The notes under the pieces were generated by a model that saw nothing but the letters and a program-made list of their open reading frames with translations, was not told the origin of the DNA and did no database searches. Below are positions 12,512 to 23,849 of a stretch of 64,000 bases of DNA, one piece after another. The stretch lies in NCBI RefSeq assembly GCF_020382885.2, contig NC_058495.1:25450127-25514126 (forward strand), in the 5' to 3' direction. Both the position numbers and the translations under genes were made by a program. Source of the DNA: Scatophagus argus. Lineage: Eukaryota > Chordata > Actinopteri > Scatophagidae. Each line of letters starts with the position of its first letter. Position 1 is the first letter of the stretch.

Positions 12512-12583
12512 GGCGTGGTGGCCAAGTGGTAAGGCGTTGGTCTCGTAAACCAAAGATCATGGGTTCAACCCCCATCCATGCCT
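12512..12583 (+). tRNA. tRNA-Thr (anticodon CGT), second copy
   Basis: It is identical to the copy at 11692 apart from position 4 (G instead of A, giving a G-T wobble in the acceptor stem). The anticodon CGT is at 12544-12546. The sequence about 35 nt downstream resembles the flank of the first copy, so the two genes probably arose by local duplication of more than the tRNA itself. Confidence 0.92.
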
Positions 12584-12893
12584 TCTTTCACTGTGAGCTG
12601 GTGATGTTGACCCCCCTGTGGGTTTTCAGTCAGTGATTTGCTGACTTCTGAAGGACCAGGTGCATGGGTCTGTTTCTTCATCTTTTTTAATTTGTTTGGC
12701 TCTGTTAGTGTGCTAAATAAATTTTAAATCAATTCTTTAAATTTCAGCATTAAATTTAATAATATTTAGCAAATTAGGTTTAAATTAGGTTAATTAAATT
12801 GGATTGTGGCTTGTACATACCATGATCTGCTGAACATGTTATTGCGCTCCCAGAATCAAAATAGATCTGGAACATCTACACCCTACATGTACT

Positions 12894-12965
12894 AATATGG
12901 TGGCCAAGTGTCAACGTGTTGGTCTTCTAAACTGAAGATCATGGGTTCGATTCCTATCTGTGCCT
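12894..12965 (+). pseudogene. Decayed tRNA-Thr-like copy (anticodon loop TCT)
   Basis: The D, anticodon and T arms align with the three upstream Thr tRNAs. The acceptor stem is broken (AATATGG against CTGTGCC), the anticodon stem has a mismatch (TTGGT/ACTGA), the T stem is weakened and the anticodon reads TCT (Arg) at 12926-12928. Loss of the acceptor makes function unlikely. Confidence 0.75.
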
Positions 12966-12999
12966 TCATCTTTGTGCCAAGAAACAGACTCAGTCTGTC

Positions 13000-14585
13000 C
13001 TAATACCTGAGCATCTGACAGTCACTTTTCTGAAGTATAATGACACCTTGAATCTAATGTGGCAAGTGGATCATATTTAGGTTTTGAGAATTCATAGGAA
13101 CAACAGTTGTGGCTGGAAGGTAAATTTTGTTTGGTTTCCATCCCTTCCATTCTTATGGATGTGTTAAAATGTGCACACTAAGAGTTGTCCAGCACAATCT
13201 CACTGGATTTGCTGATACTGAGCTTCAAGTGACTGTTATACTGTGTGTTATACTGTGTGTCAAAGCCCTCAGTCAGTCCTCAGTGCTCCTCTGAATGTCT
13301 GTGAAGTGAAGACAGCATGTTTCTCACTTGTTCCCTGAAATTGCATGTCAACTTAGTGCTAAGTTCCATTTCACCAAAATACCCACTGAATACTTTTCAT
13401 TGAATTCTGTTAAAAATGTCATTTCATGTAAGTGACATGTTTGGAAGCTGCAGTTTGACCGGCTGGTGGAGGACTGCATCCGTGAGGCAGTAATCCTAGT
13501 TTCATATTCATTATTATTATTAGATTATTAGAAACCTGAGAACAAGCCCTTCATTTGAATCAGGTGTGATGGAGCAGGGAAGGTCCTAAGGACCAGAAAT
13601 TAAAGATACCGCATTCCTACCCCGATGCCCCAACTATAATTTTGGTCTCTAATTTATTTTCTCTGCTTCTTTTGTGTCATTTCTCTCTTTGTTCTTCTTC
13701 CTCCTCTAAATGTCTGGACCTGACAGCAACCCTGTTTTTTTGTTTGTTTGTTTGTTTTTTCTGGACTGCTTTGTTCAAGACAAATCCACTACTGGAGAGA
13801 GCTTCTACTTCTACAAATTTCAGTTGTCGCTGATCATTCCAGGGTATTTCGTACCTGAATTTGTTCCAGACCAAGAAAAAAAAAATACACTGTTGCCTTT
13901 TAGTTGTGATCCTTCACAATGACTTTGTTTCCAGCTTTGTGACGAGACATTTCAAACAGCATCAGAGCTTAGGAACTTAAACTTAAAAACCTGAAAATGT
14001 GGTTTTAAGTCTTATAAAAACATTTCATACTAAATGTGCGACTTTGATGTTTTCAAAGGAAGATAAAATATTCTATTTATTAGTCAACACTCAAAAGTAT
14101 GTCAGTAGGCTTTACATAACTTAGATTCACTGGTTATTTGTGTGAGTCTTTGTATAAAAAGTCTGCCTTTGGCACACGTGCAAAGGGTCTGCGTAAAGAC
14201 ATGAAGTCACAAACTTCCACTGGGTGGCGCCATGATACCACTACATGTGGGGAGACAGTGGAGAGACTGTGCACACCTGATATTCAGGGTTTGAAATGTG
14301 CAAATAATAATTCTATTCACAACTTCAAAAGTTATGAATTCCTTTTTTTTTATAAACTACTAACTTTTGTTCAGTATCATACAGTTTAAATTCATTTACA
14401 TTATTCAATCTTCTTTCGTTATTCAAGCTTCCTTCAGTATTCTCAGATTTTTATTCCATACTGACACCCTTTCACTAAAATCTGCAAGCTACAGAATACA
14501 ATTCTTGTAGTAACACATTCAAACTCACATTTTAACTTTGACCTGTTGTTGCATATCAGATGTAAATATTCCATATGATACACTA
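13000..14585. other. Non-coding region, no gene recognised
   Basis: I see no gene. A (TTTG)n tract lies at about 13735-13760. A short open stretch near 13441-13495 has no recognisable domain or clear splice sites, so it is not called. Confidence 0.45.
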
Positions 14586-14589
14586 TGAC

Positions 14590-14960
14590 TTCCATCCATC
14601 CCTTTCCTATACCGCTTATCCGTCAGGGTCGCGGGGCGGCTGGAGCCTATCCCAGCTGACTGAGGGCGAGAGGCGGGGTTCACCCTGGACTGGTCACCAG
14701 TCAATCGCAGGGTCAACACACAAAGACAAACAACCACACACTCTCACACTAATACTTAAGAGCAATGTAGAGCAGCCAACCAATCTAACTGACCTAACGT
14801 GCATGCTTTTGGTATTGTGGGAGGAAGCCGGAGAACCCGGAGAAAACCCACACAGGCACAGGGAGAACATGCAAACTCCACATAGAAGAGCCCAGACTGG
14901 GATTTGAACCTGGAACCCTCTTGCTATGAGGCAACAGTGCTAACCACTGCACCACCGCTA
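14590..14960 (-). mobile_element. tRNA-derived SINE with (GGAT)n tail
   Basis: Read on the minus strand, the element starts with a tRNA-like head at about 14960-14880, with an A-box-like TGGTGCAGTGGTTAG and a B-box-like GGTTCAAATCC. A body containing the familiar teleost motifs (ACATGCAAACTCC and GGGAGGAAGCC on the + strand) follows. It ends in CGCGACCCTGACGGATAAGC and a GGATGGATGG tail. The 3' end resembles the terminus of the Rex3 LINE at 34496-34542. Family name not assigned. Confidence 0.8.
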
Positions 14961-15870
14961 TAAATGTACAAACTCATGTAATGTAATCTAATATGTAATG
15001 AGAGCTTCTATGATCCCATGGCAGCAACTTGCACTTCATGTGCTAAGGAAGCTTGTGTATGAGCAAAATCTGCAAAACAGCCACTAATTTGTGTGAGATT
15101 GTTCTGCTAACTAGGCTTTTGTTTTCAATGTCAAGAATGAACTTTTGATCTGTAAAATGCTAGTAGTGCTCAAAAAAATATGGAAACATCAAAAAGTCGA
15201 TAAAAACTCCATTGGCTGAGGATATTCCAGATCAGCTACTAAATGAATCCCATGCTGAGTCTGTTTGTCAGCCAGCGATGATGTTGTTTACTGGGAAAGA
15301 CCAACACAAGTTCTCGTAATCCCTAAATCTTAAGCTTCATCCACATGAAGAAGTGTTTTCCTGACTGGAGCCTATATGGTAAACGGTGTGTGTACGCCAG
15401 CTAAAGTTACCTTTCAGCGATTGAATGATTACACTCTTTATGTACACAAAATGTCATCTGCACATCTCCCACAATCTGAGCTGCTTTATTATTACAGTCT
15501 TATTGTTGTGTGGACAATAGTACAGCTCCCTCCACTACCAAACAATAGTTAATACAGCACTTCAAGTAGAAGTATGTGGACTTCTATTCTGCTGAGGCAA
15601 AAAAGAAATGCTGATGCCATTTTTTTACTGAGACATGGACGGCGAATCAAATATTTATTCAGGCATAAAGTGTTCTATGGTCACCGCTGTTTTATACATT
15701 ATACATAACAGCCTTGACCGCTGATCTTTAGATAATGTGTGCATTTGTGTTTGTCCTGGTCTGTGTGAGATTGCTTGTTACTCTAATATGTGACTGTAGA
15801 TATAAGGTGTTGTCTAGACAACAGATCAGCCATATGCTCACACTGGGATGTTTTATATCCACATCGACTT

Positions 15871-15871
<1 letters not shown>
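14961..15871. other. Non-coding region, nothing recognised
   Basis: No coding exon, RNA gene or clear repeat was seen. Confidence 0.4.

Positions 15872-15918
<47 letters not shown>
15872..15918. repeat. (CA)n microsatellite
   Basis: About 23 uninterrupted CA units. Long frames crossing it on both strands are repeat artefacts. Confidence 0.98.
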
Positions 15919-15920
<2 letters not shown>

Positions 15921-17676
15921 TGTTTGTTCACCTCAGGCTTCAAGTTTCTTGGGAGGAGACGAGGAAAGTGGAGTAGATGGAAAAAACGGATGGAGAGGAG
16001 AGAAGATGACAAAGGGTGCAAGAACAGGATGAAACAAGGCAAGAAGGAAAAGAAAGGGGGGATGAGGAGTAAGAATAGGTGTTGGGACAAAGAGAACTCG
16101 GTAAGGAGGGCTAGAGGAGAGAATGAATGAGGTGAGAGAGACTTGGGCACCCGGCCACCATGTCCACATGGGACACACATGTGGTTGATGGGCCGCATTT
16201 GTCCACCGGCTCCAGACAGGTCTGACACGTGTCCGCCCATGTGGAGGTTAATGGGGCCAAGCTGAGTTACAAGTGGGTGCCAGTGTGACCAATGATCCTC
16301 TGATTTTACATGTTCACTTACAGCATGTGGCCTAGTTGGTTGTGAGGATGTCCAAAGAATTCTATCAGCCAGATTGCAATTGATAGAACATGGGCCACCA
16401 CATGAAAGGAGGTACATTTAGATAAAAATAAAAAAAAATGTAGAAAACAAAGAAAAGTTTAGATTAAAGTTACATACGAACTTTAAATCATCTTTGCACA
16501 AAAGACAAATTGCCACCACCTCACTGATGTGATTTTCAGTGATTTTGACATAATGATAATTAGTTAGTTCATATAACTCTAAAATGTCCATAAAACAATT
16601 TCATGAAAGCCAGGTTAAGGATGTTTAAGTTTATTTTACAGATAGCAACACTTCCAGCTGCTTTCCTCGAGCAGGAGGAAACTTAAAAGTTGATTCACCA
16701 AAACTTATTGTTTGGCTCTTGGGAACAACTGAAAGATTTGTGCCAGAGGTCCTAAGAAGTAAATAACTGAATGAATGTGACTATGTACAAATGGCAATTT
16801 GTTTCTGGCTCATTTTCCATGTCATTTTAGTAGCCTTATTATCCAAAGATCTTTTCACCAGCACCCACTTCCCCATACTGAACATGTCTACAATAATAAC
16901 TGTATCTATAATAATAACATGTGAAGCTCACCTGCTCACCCTCACCTGCTCCGTCTGAAGAGTCTGCTTATGGGTCTAAACCTGCAGCTGTCAAAGACTC
17001 GTCCGAGGTGTAGTCTACTCCCACCTTTGTCTTTCTGCTGCAGGTTCGGGTAATGCAGGTGATGTAATAACCCTCACATCCCAGGACCCACTGGGGCTCT
17101 GGATGTGATGTCAGGCTGTACTGCCCTGCTGAACTTCTTACGGGGCAGTTTGGGGTTTGAAAGCCCCTTTGAAACTCAACAACAAAATTGCCAGATTCAT
17201 CCCCAGTGCAGTAACATTAATAAACCTGCACACACAATCATGTAGAGCTTCAATTAGTTTTGTAATAATGAACCATAATTTTGTGTATTGTGTACTTGAC
17301 GTCTGTCCTTAAAGAAGGTGGTGGTTTAATACTAAGTTCCAGCTCGATATTTTTATTCTGGGACTTTTATGCAGCTGTTCATTCTTTTATGTTACCCCTC
17401 TTTAAAAGCCCACTGCTACCATGGGGCAGCACTCAGTGCTTGGGAGCACCTTCTCATCCTCTTGGCGGTTTGCTCAATCAGAAAGACTTCAGAAAGACTT
17501 TATTGCCGTTGTAAGTGAAGAGGTTTCACATTACATGGCAAACAATGTCTGCTGCTTGGAAAATGGCAATAGAGGGCACTGAATTTGGTGAAGCTGAGCC
17601 TCACTGATTACTTTGAAAAGAAAACAAAAAAAAAACCCACAACTTTGTACACAACAATGGAGTGGTCATTTGACTG
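15919..17676. other. Non-coding region, purine-rich at its start
   Basis: Positions 15950-16135 are strongly GA-rich. The remainder is unique-looking AT-rich sequence in which I recognise no gene. Confidence 0.4.
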
Positions 17677-18201
17677 TACACACTATAAGGACAAAAGTAT
17701 TGGGGCAATTGACCTTTAAACTAACATTAATGACAACACACAGACAGCTTTGCAGCTCTAACAGCTTCCACTCTTCTGTGAAGGCTTTCCACAACATGTT
17801 GGAGTGTTTCTGTGGGAATTTGTGCCCATTCATGCAGTAGAGCATTTGTGAGGTCACACACTGATGTTGGACCAAAAGGCCTGGCTCACAATCTCCGTTC
17901 CAGTTCATCCCAAAGGTGTTGGATGGGGTTGAGGTCAGGGCTCTGTGTGGGCCAGTCAAGTTCTTCCACACCAAACTCATCCAACCATGTCTTTATGGAG
18001 CTTTGCTTTGTGCACTGGGGCACAGTCATGCTGGAATAGAAAAGGGCCTTCAACAAACTGTTGCCACAAAGTTGGAAGCATAGCATTGTCCAAAATGTCT
18101 TGGTATGCTGAAGCATTAAGATTTCCCTTCACTGGAGGTCAGGGGCCGAGAACAACCCCTGAAAAAGAGCCCCATCCCAATACATTTGTCTATATAGTGT
18201 A
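17677..18201 (-). mobile_element. Tc1-like DNA transposon, internally deleted, both ends present (family A copy 1)
   Basis: About 525 bp bounded by TA and related terminal inverted repeats: CACTATAAGGACAAAAGTAT at the left, and at the right the complement of ACTATATAGACAAATGTATT. The minus strand keeps transposase fragments, including the DDE-domain stretch WPTQSPDLNPIQHLWDELER and the C-terminal part, but no complete ORF. It is non-autonomous. Confidence 0.85.
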
Positions 18202-18209
18202 GTTATCAC

Positions 18210-18400
18210 AATGAGTTTTGTGCCAGATGTAATAAGATTCCCTCCAGGGACTCCTGAGATATTGTGTTCACAAGAATTGGACAAATATGAGGACCTTTGA
18301 CCACCAAATTCTATCCAGTTTATCCTTGAGCCCAAGTGGACATTTGCACCAAATTTGAAGAAACTCCCAGCCTCCAGCTGTTACAAGCATTTAAACATTG
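18210..18400 (-). repeat. Dispersed teleost repeat next to Tc1-like copy
   Basis: The segment with GACCTTTGACCACCAAATTC and TTGCACCAAATTTGAAGAAA matches a repeat motif seen widely in fish genomes. The class is not assigned. Confidence 0.45.
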
Positions 18401-18517
18401 GAAACCTGGCGGCCAGAGCAGCCTGAGCTGATGGCCCACAGGGATAACCTCTACATACATGCATCTTATTACCTGAAGCTTTGATCATGATTAATATAAG
18501 CATCCAACATTGTAACC

Positions 18518-18555
18518 TTATGCTTTCCCTTATGAGAAAATAAGGGAAAGCATAA
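18518..18555. repeat. 16-bp perfect inverted repeat, 6-nt loop
   Basis: The left arm 18518-18533 (TTATGCTTTCCCTTAT) and right arm 18540-18555 are perfect reverse complements separated by GAGAAA. Confidence 0.95.
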
Positions 18556-19545
18556 TCCTTTATGTTTTACATTATGATGCTCTTTACAGGGCAATAAATA
18601 ATGAAACTGAACTGAACTTTGGACATTGCAAATGTAATAGTGTAGTATTTGATGAATGACACTCAGTGTTTTTAATTAAATAGTGGATCAAATAAGGACT
18701 GCAACCGGTTACATATTTGTTCCCAAAGATCCATTAATTACACAGAGCTTTCCTCTCATCGGTTCATGAAATAACTCAATTTCCTCTGCATTATTGAAGC
18801 ACAGGGACACATGGGACCCAATCAGGATATTTGGAGTTTATTAAATGATTGAGTGTGGTGGGTTGTGATGGTACTATAAGCGGGGTAATCTTCATCAGAC
18901 ATGCTTTATGAGTCACCATGGAGCTTCACTCAGGCTGAACATTACCTCTTGAATCCCACACACAAACACACACACACACACACCCAAATGCATCCAGCAT
19001 TTCCCATCAGCCATTATGATACGTATAGACACTACCACACACAAAGAGACTAATCCTGTCATTATCATCATGATTGTCATCTTCCATCTCAACAGCAGCA
19101 ACGTTCATCTTCACACCTCATGAGCTAAGAGACAAGGATGTGAGAATCATCTGGCTGCACATAAGCATGCTTTACACACAGTAATACGCAAAATCATATA
19201 AAAACATACATACACACATGCATGCATAATATATACAAGTGGTCATCCATGCAAATCACATATGCACAAACGTACAATCTTCACAAGCAAACGATCTCAC
19301 AGTCGCACACATTGCACCTCCTGCACAGAGACACCTGCAGCGTACTGAGCGGTGTTGATCCATAATGTGCACCCACCCTGTCATTATCCATGTAACATAT
19401 AATCACTGCAACTTAGCCTGTAGCATACACCATCCACATCGTTACACATCATGGTGTCTGTGCCTCGAAATGATAGTAATAAACTGCATTTGGAGGGCAT
19501 TTTCAGTGATGATGCTTTCTGAGCTGCTGTTCAGCTACATTCATG

Positions 19546-19547
<2 letters not shown>
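18556..19547. other. Non-coding region
   Basis: AT-rich with short CA-rich runs (18956-18983, about 19200-19220). No gene recognised. Confidence 0.4.

Positions 19548-19580
<33 letters not shown>
19548..19580. repeat. (CA)n microsatellite
   Basis: About 16 CA units, ending about 15 bp before a Tc1-like remnant. Confidence 0.97.
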
Positions 19581-19581
<1 letters not shown>

Positions 19582-19596
19582 GAACCACAGAGAATT

Positions 19597-19800
19597 ATAC
19601 CAATCAGCCACAACATTAAAACTGATACCTGCTTGATATTTTGTAGGTCCCCCTGTGCTCCTAAAACAGCTCTGACCTGTCAGTGGAAGGGACACACGAC
19701 CTCTGGGGGGAGTTTGTGGTCACTGACACTGAAATGTTGGATTCTTTGCATCCTTTTTGCATTCTAAACATATGATTAATGTTATTCACTTCACTGGTGA
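19597..19800 (-). mobile_element. Tc1-like transposon remnant, family B
   Basis: It begins with the terminal motif ATCAGCCACAACATTAAAAC, passes through a transposase C-terminal remnant (CTAAAACAGCTCTGACC) and ends with GATTAATGTTATTCACTTCA, a subterminal motif of the opposite end. The middle of the element and the far terminus are missing. A fragment of the same family is at 54438-54497. Confidence 0.7.
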
Positions 19801-19967
19801 GTGGGGAAGTTAGTAAAATGTTGCACTGCATATTTTCTGCCCTTTAATTAATAGGCTGGTACTTACTAGGCAGCCAAAGTGAACTACTCATTTGTCATAA
19901 ATTACAAATTGAGAAGAGTAGGAAAGGATGTTTGTACTTTATTCCATGCCCAAAAAATGTGTGTATC

Positions 19968-20240
19968 CTGGGTCACAGTGGCAGCAGGCTAAGGAAGATA
20001 TTCCCTCCCTCTCCACAGTAACATATTTCCAGCTCCTCCTAGGGGCAACCTGAGGTGTTCCTAGGCCAGATGAGATATGTAATCCCTCCAGCAAGCTGAG
20101 TCTACCCGAGGATCTCTTCCTTGTTGTGCATGCTCAGAAAACTGCCAAAGAGAGGCACTCTGGAGGCATCTTAATCAAATGCCTGAATCACCTCAGCTGG
20201 CTCTTTTCAACTCAAAAGAACAGCAGTTCCCTCTGCGTGT
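19968..20240 (-). mobile_element. Old 3' fragment of a Rex3/RTE-type LINE
   Basis: It aligns by eye, with many changes and small indels, to the 3' coding end of the intact Rex3 at 34530-34800 (for example CCTCAGCTGGCTCTTTTCAA against CCTCAACTGGCTCCTTTCGA). It is non-coding now and much more diverged than the copy at 24686. Confidence 0.65.
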
Positions 20241-20355
20241 CTGAAAAGTAGAATGGACTATACTAAAAATCATGACAAAGAATGCTGAAAGTGAATCACA
20301 GTTAAATTGTAAATTAGGTAGTGCCTTGATCCTGAAACTGTTTCTTTTAAGTAAA

Positions 20356-20727
20356 TACTATATAGGCAAAAGTATTCAGACAGGGGCTGGGAGGTCAGGG
20401 GAAATGCTTCAACATACCAAGACATTTTGGACAATGCTATGCTATGCTATGCTATGCTCTGACCTCAACCCCATCCAACACCTTTGGGATGAACTGGAAC
20501 GGAGATTGTGAGCCAGGCCTTTTGGTCCAACATCAGTGTGTGACCTCACAAATGCTCTGCTGCATGAATGGGCACAAATTCCCACAGAAACACTCCAACA
20601 TGTTGTGGAAAGCCTTCACAGAAGAGTGGAAGCTGTTAGAGCTGAAAAGGGGGATCAACTCCATGTCTATGTATTTAGGATGCTGTGTAATAGTCAGGTG
20701 TCCCAATACTTTTGTCCATAAAATGTA
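20356..20727 (+). mobile_element. Tc1-like transposon, internally deleted (family A copy 2)
   Basis: The left end is ACTATATAGGCAAAAGTATT and the right end is CCAATACTTTTGTCCATA. The interior keeps the transposase segments SDLNPIQHLWDELERRL and the C-terminal part (VCDLTNALLHEWAQIP), but in different frames. A deletion relative to copy 1 is filled by a short tandem ATGCT array at 20436-20459. Confidence 0.85.
20436..20459 (+). repeat. (GCTAT)n pentanucleotide array inside a Tc1-like copy
   Basis: Four to five units of GCTAT lie exactly at the deletion junction. Copy 1 and copy 4 have a single ATGCTATGCTTCC there. Confidence 0.9.
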
Positions 20728-21103
20728 TGAATTTTGAGAATGGCTAGCTAAGAGACACCCGCATGTCATCAAATAATGCCAAAGACACTTTAGATTCACT
20801 AGAAAATAAACACTAAACTTATATCACATGAAGAACTTAAAATGACAGAAACCACATGAATATGGAAAAACCAGATCCATACTAGCGTTTACGGTCTGTA
20901 CTGCAACCGGCATCTACAGGTGCTGTCATGTTGCCCATCATACACTGTAGACATCATTTCAATTAGCTCTGACCAATAAGGAGGAGAACAACGCAAAATG
21001 ATCTTAAACTGAAAGGTTTCTGTTATTGCGAGTAGTGGGAGGTCCTCGTAAGTACAGAAGTCCATAAACAGCAGCATGTACATACACACCGAATGTCTGT
21101 GCT

Positions 21104-21107
<4 letters not shown>
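20728..21107. other. Non-coding region
   Basis: No gene or clear repeat recognised. Confidence 0.4.

Positions 21108-21140
<33 letters not shown>
21108..21140. repeat. (CA)n microsatellite
   Basis: About 16 CA units. A (TG)n tract follows 140 bp later, so the two can pair as an inverted repeat. Confidence 0.97.
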
Positions 21141-21141
<1 letters not shown>

Positions 21142-21278
21142 AGGGATCCTGTTCAGCCAGGCTGTAAGTCTGGAAGAGACGAGATACTTTAGGAGGTAAT
21201 TGCAGTTCGTCTCGCTTTTGAAGTGAGGTGAAGCATAGGTCAGTCGAAGTTGGAAACACGGAGGAGACCGGGGTTCAT

Positions 21279-21279
<1 letters not shown>

Positions 21280-21317
<38 letters not shown>
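21280..21317. repeat. (TG)n microsatellite
   Basis: About 19 TG units, complementary to the (CA)n at 21108-21140. Confidence 0.97.
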
Positions 21318-21318
<1 letters not shown>

Positions 21319-21419
21319 GCTGTTGTGTGGCAGGCTGAGAGAGAAAAGACAAACTGTAAGTCAGTTTAATCTATGAACCAGACTGACACCCAGAGGTAAA
21401 ATACATCAACTGGAGAAAA

Positions 21420-21690
21420 CAGAAGCTTTTAGAGTCAAAGAGATGAAGGGAGGGAAGAAGGACTGAAAGAATGGAAGACATAGTGGAGAGAGTGAGAGGA
21501 AAAGGGACAAAATGGGAAGGAGGATGGGATAAAAGGGTAGAAAACAGACAAAGGTACAGAATGAGAAAAGCAAAGCAAAAGATACAGCAAAGAGAAAAGC
21601 TCAAGAGAAAAAGAAAAGAGAGATGGACAGGAGAGGGAGAGATGAGATGAGGCAGGAATAAGCAGGAAAAGCTGGATGAGAGAAGTAAGA
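21420..21690 (+). repeat. Polypurine-rich tract
   Basis: Strongly GA-rich on the + strand with few pyrimidine interruptions. Serine/leucine-rich open frames on the minus strand are compositional artefacts. Confidence 0.75.
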
Positions 21691-23460
21691 CTCACACCTA
21701 CTTCTATGAAGAGTCTTTCAATGGGTGATGATGCATTTTCAACATTAATACTCACAAACTGAAAGATGTTTTCATTTGAAAGGTTTTCCTTTTCCCCAGG
21801 AGATCAAAGGAAACACTCAAATGAGTAAAAAGGATTACGATTCCACTGAAATGAGCAGATTTTGGTCTGAAATGTTTGTCTTGAGCGATGTGTGTGTGGT
21901 CTGTCTCCAGGTGAGGGGGTCGAATGCTAATTTTAATCACGATAAAACACAATAAATAAATGACAAACTCTTTCTGAAATTGCCATAAATAAATAAAGTT
22001 TTAGGGTTCACATTTTTTAAAGTTCTTCCACCTCCACAGAGGAGTGTGAACCCTGATGGAAAATCAGCTTGTGAGAAGGTGGTTTTAGTCTTCCAGTGAA
22101 AACAAAGGTCTTCCTCTGCAAAATGTGGTGTTTGTCCTTCAGGTTTGCTCCCTGTTGGACCTCTTGCTCGTCTGTTTCCACTCGATCTGTCTTTATTCCA
22201 AACACTGAGCAGCAGTTGCAGGTTGCTCTGGATAGGAAACATCTGCCAAATGCTGTTCATCAAACTCTGCATGAAATGATGGGAGAAGCTGAAAGAAAAT
22301 GAAAGACTGTTCTGTCTCCTGGCTTGGTGAGCAATGCTGCACCTGTTCAACATCTATTCAACGCTTCACCGTCATCTGAAGTTTAATTTAAGAAACTGCA
22401 GGAATAAACATCTTCAAAATGATCTTTAGAGAATAGTTGCGACCCCCATCACGGGGGTTAATCCGAGGTCATTTTTTATTGTGTTTGGATGTTTTATTTT
22501 CATTTAACATCACCTTTGCAGGTTTATAATGTTGATGCTGCTACTTGAAGGCCATTCGGGTAACAACCTGTTTTCTGAAGCCAAGAAGTAAAATCGGAGG
22601 TGCTGTTACACAATCTGAGAGCAGCGAGCCACACTGAGGAGGAGACAGGATTTTTGGGTGCCTTAGAAGAAAATATTCTCACGAAAGGATGCAGATTTAG
22701 AGTCTCAGACAGAACAGACGGAGTGAAGATTTAGGTGTAAGTGATTTTGGGACAAAGACAGGAGAGTAACAATCCAGGAGATGTAAAGCACAAGGCTGCA
22801 GACTTGTGGGAGTCTGACTGAAAGATTTCTTGTTGGAGGAGCTCAAGGGCAACTTGCAGATCTAAAGATGTCTAGACATCAGGTTTTAAAACCAATCCAT
22901 TTCTTGACTTAACTAATTAAGTGTTTTGTAGACTACCACATTGTACAAGTAAAAATCCTGCATTAAAAAGTAAAGTTCAGTAAAGTTCAAATAGTTTCAT
23001 CTAAATGCAGTTTCAGTATCATAAGAAAAGATGCTCCCATGCAGAATGGCCCCTTTCACATTTCCAAGTTGTTTCATTATTAATGATGCACCAATGCGTA
23101 AGCAGCATTTAAATGTTATTGGTTGTCAGGATGGAGCTAATTCATATTCAACCACTCTGTTGAATAGTTCGATCTGCAACAATGCATCATAATTCATAAA
23201 TATATTTCTAAGTCTAACCCTGATTCCAAACAAGTCGTGTGATCATTTGTTTTCTGTCATACTGGCAACACCTCAAGCGGCTCAGTTGTCCTCCTGGATC
23301 CACATTTTATTGCCTTCGTGTATCACAAATGTTGTCATTATAATCTGTATGATTTGAAGGCATGATCAAATAAATTTAGGCTAAATATGTTCCTCTAAAG
23401 GAAGATGCAAAAAAAATCAAAGTCAACATCACAAATTGGACATCTTTAATGACATCACTG
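21691..23460. other. Non-coding region
   Basis: Open frames at 21937-22353 (minus) and 22096-22302 (plus) overlap each other and show no known domain or conserved splice pattern. No gene is called. Confidence 0.4.
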
Positions 23461-23464
23461 GATG

Positions 23465-23765
23465 GACCAAATAAGAGAGAGATGGGGAGAGGAAAGAGGG
23501 AAATGGAGTGAGAAACTGAGGGTGAGATAAAGAGAGGGAGGAGAGGGATTATTGGTAATTGAAAGATAAAATGGTAATCATCCAGAAGAGGGTGAAAGAT
23601 TAGAGCGCTCCTTTTTCATTTAGGCGGCAGCCACGCGGGAGCGAAGGAGACGGCGAGGAGAAACGAGAGCTAAGTGGAGGGAAGGACTGAGGGAAATGGA
23701 GTAAGAGAAGAAAGAGGAAAGAGAGAAGAGTGCGAGAGACAACCAGGGAGGGGGAGAGAAAAGAG
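23465..23765 (+). repeat. Polypurine tract
   Basis: GA-rich for about 300 bp (interrupted near 23590-23640), followed within 100 bp by a polypyrimidine tract. Confidence 0.75.
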
Positions 23766-23849
23766 CGATCTGCTCAAATTCCACTTTTCTCCCACTCATC
23801 TTTCTTCATAATAGAACTGTCAAGTCAATGTGGAGCTTAGCGACAAGCT

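Noticed and set aside
13441..13500. Possible exon reading KLQFDRLVEDCIREAV
   Set aside because: Too short, with no convincing flanking splice sites and no recognised family.
15728..16417. 229-residue minus-strand frame
   Set aside because: It runs through the (CA)n microsatellite and a purine-rich tract. The Val-Cys run is repeat translation and no domain is visible.
17666..18202. Protein-like frames with SPDLNPIQHLWDELER as a host gene
   Set aside because: These are transposase fragments of a Tc1-like element, repeated at three other places in the window and never complete.
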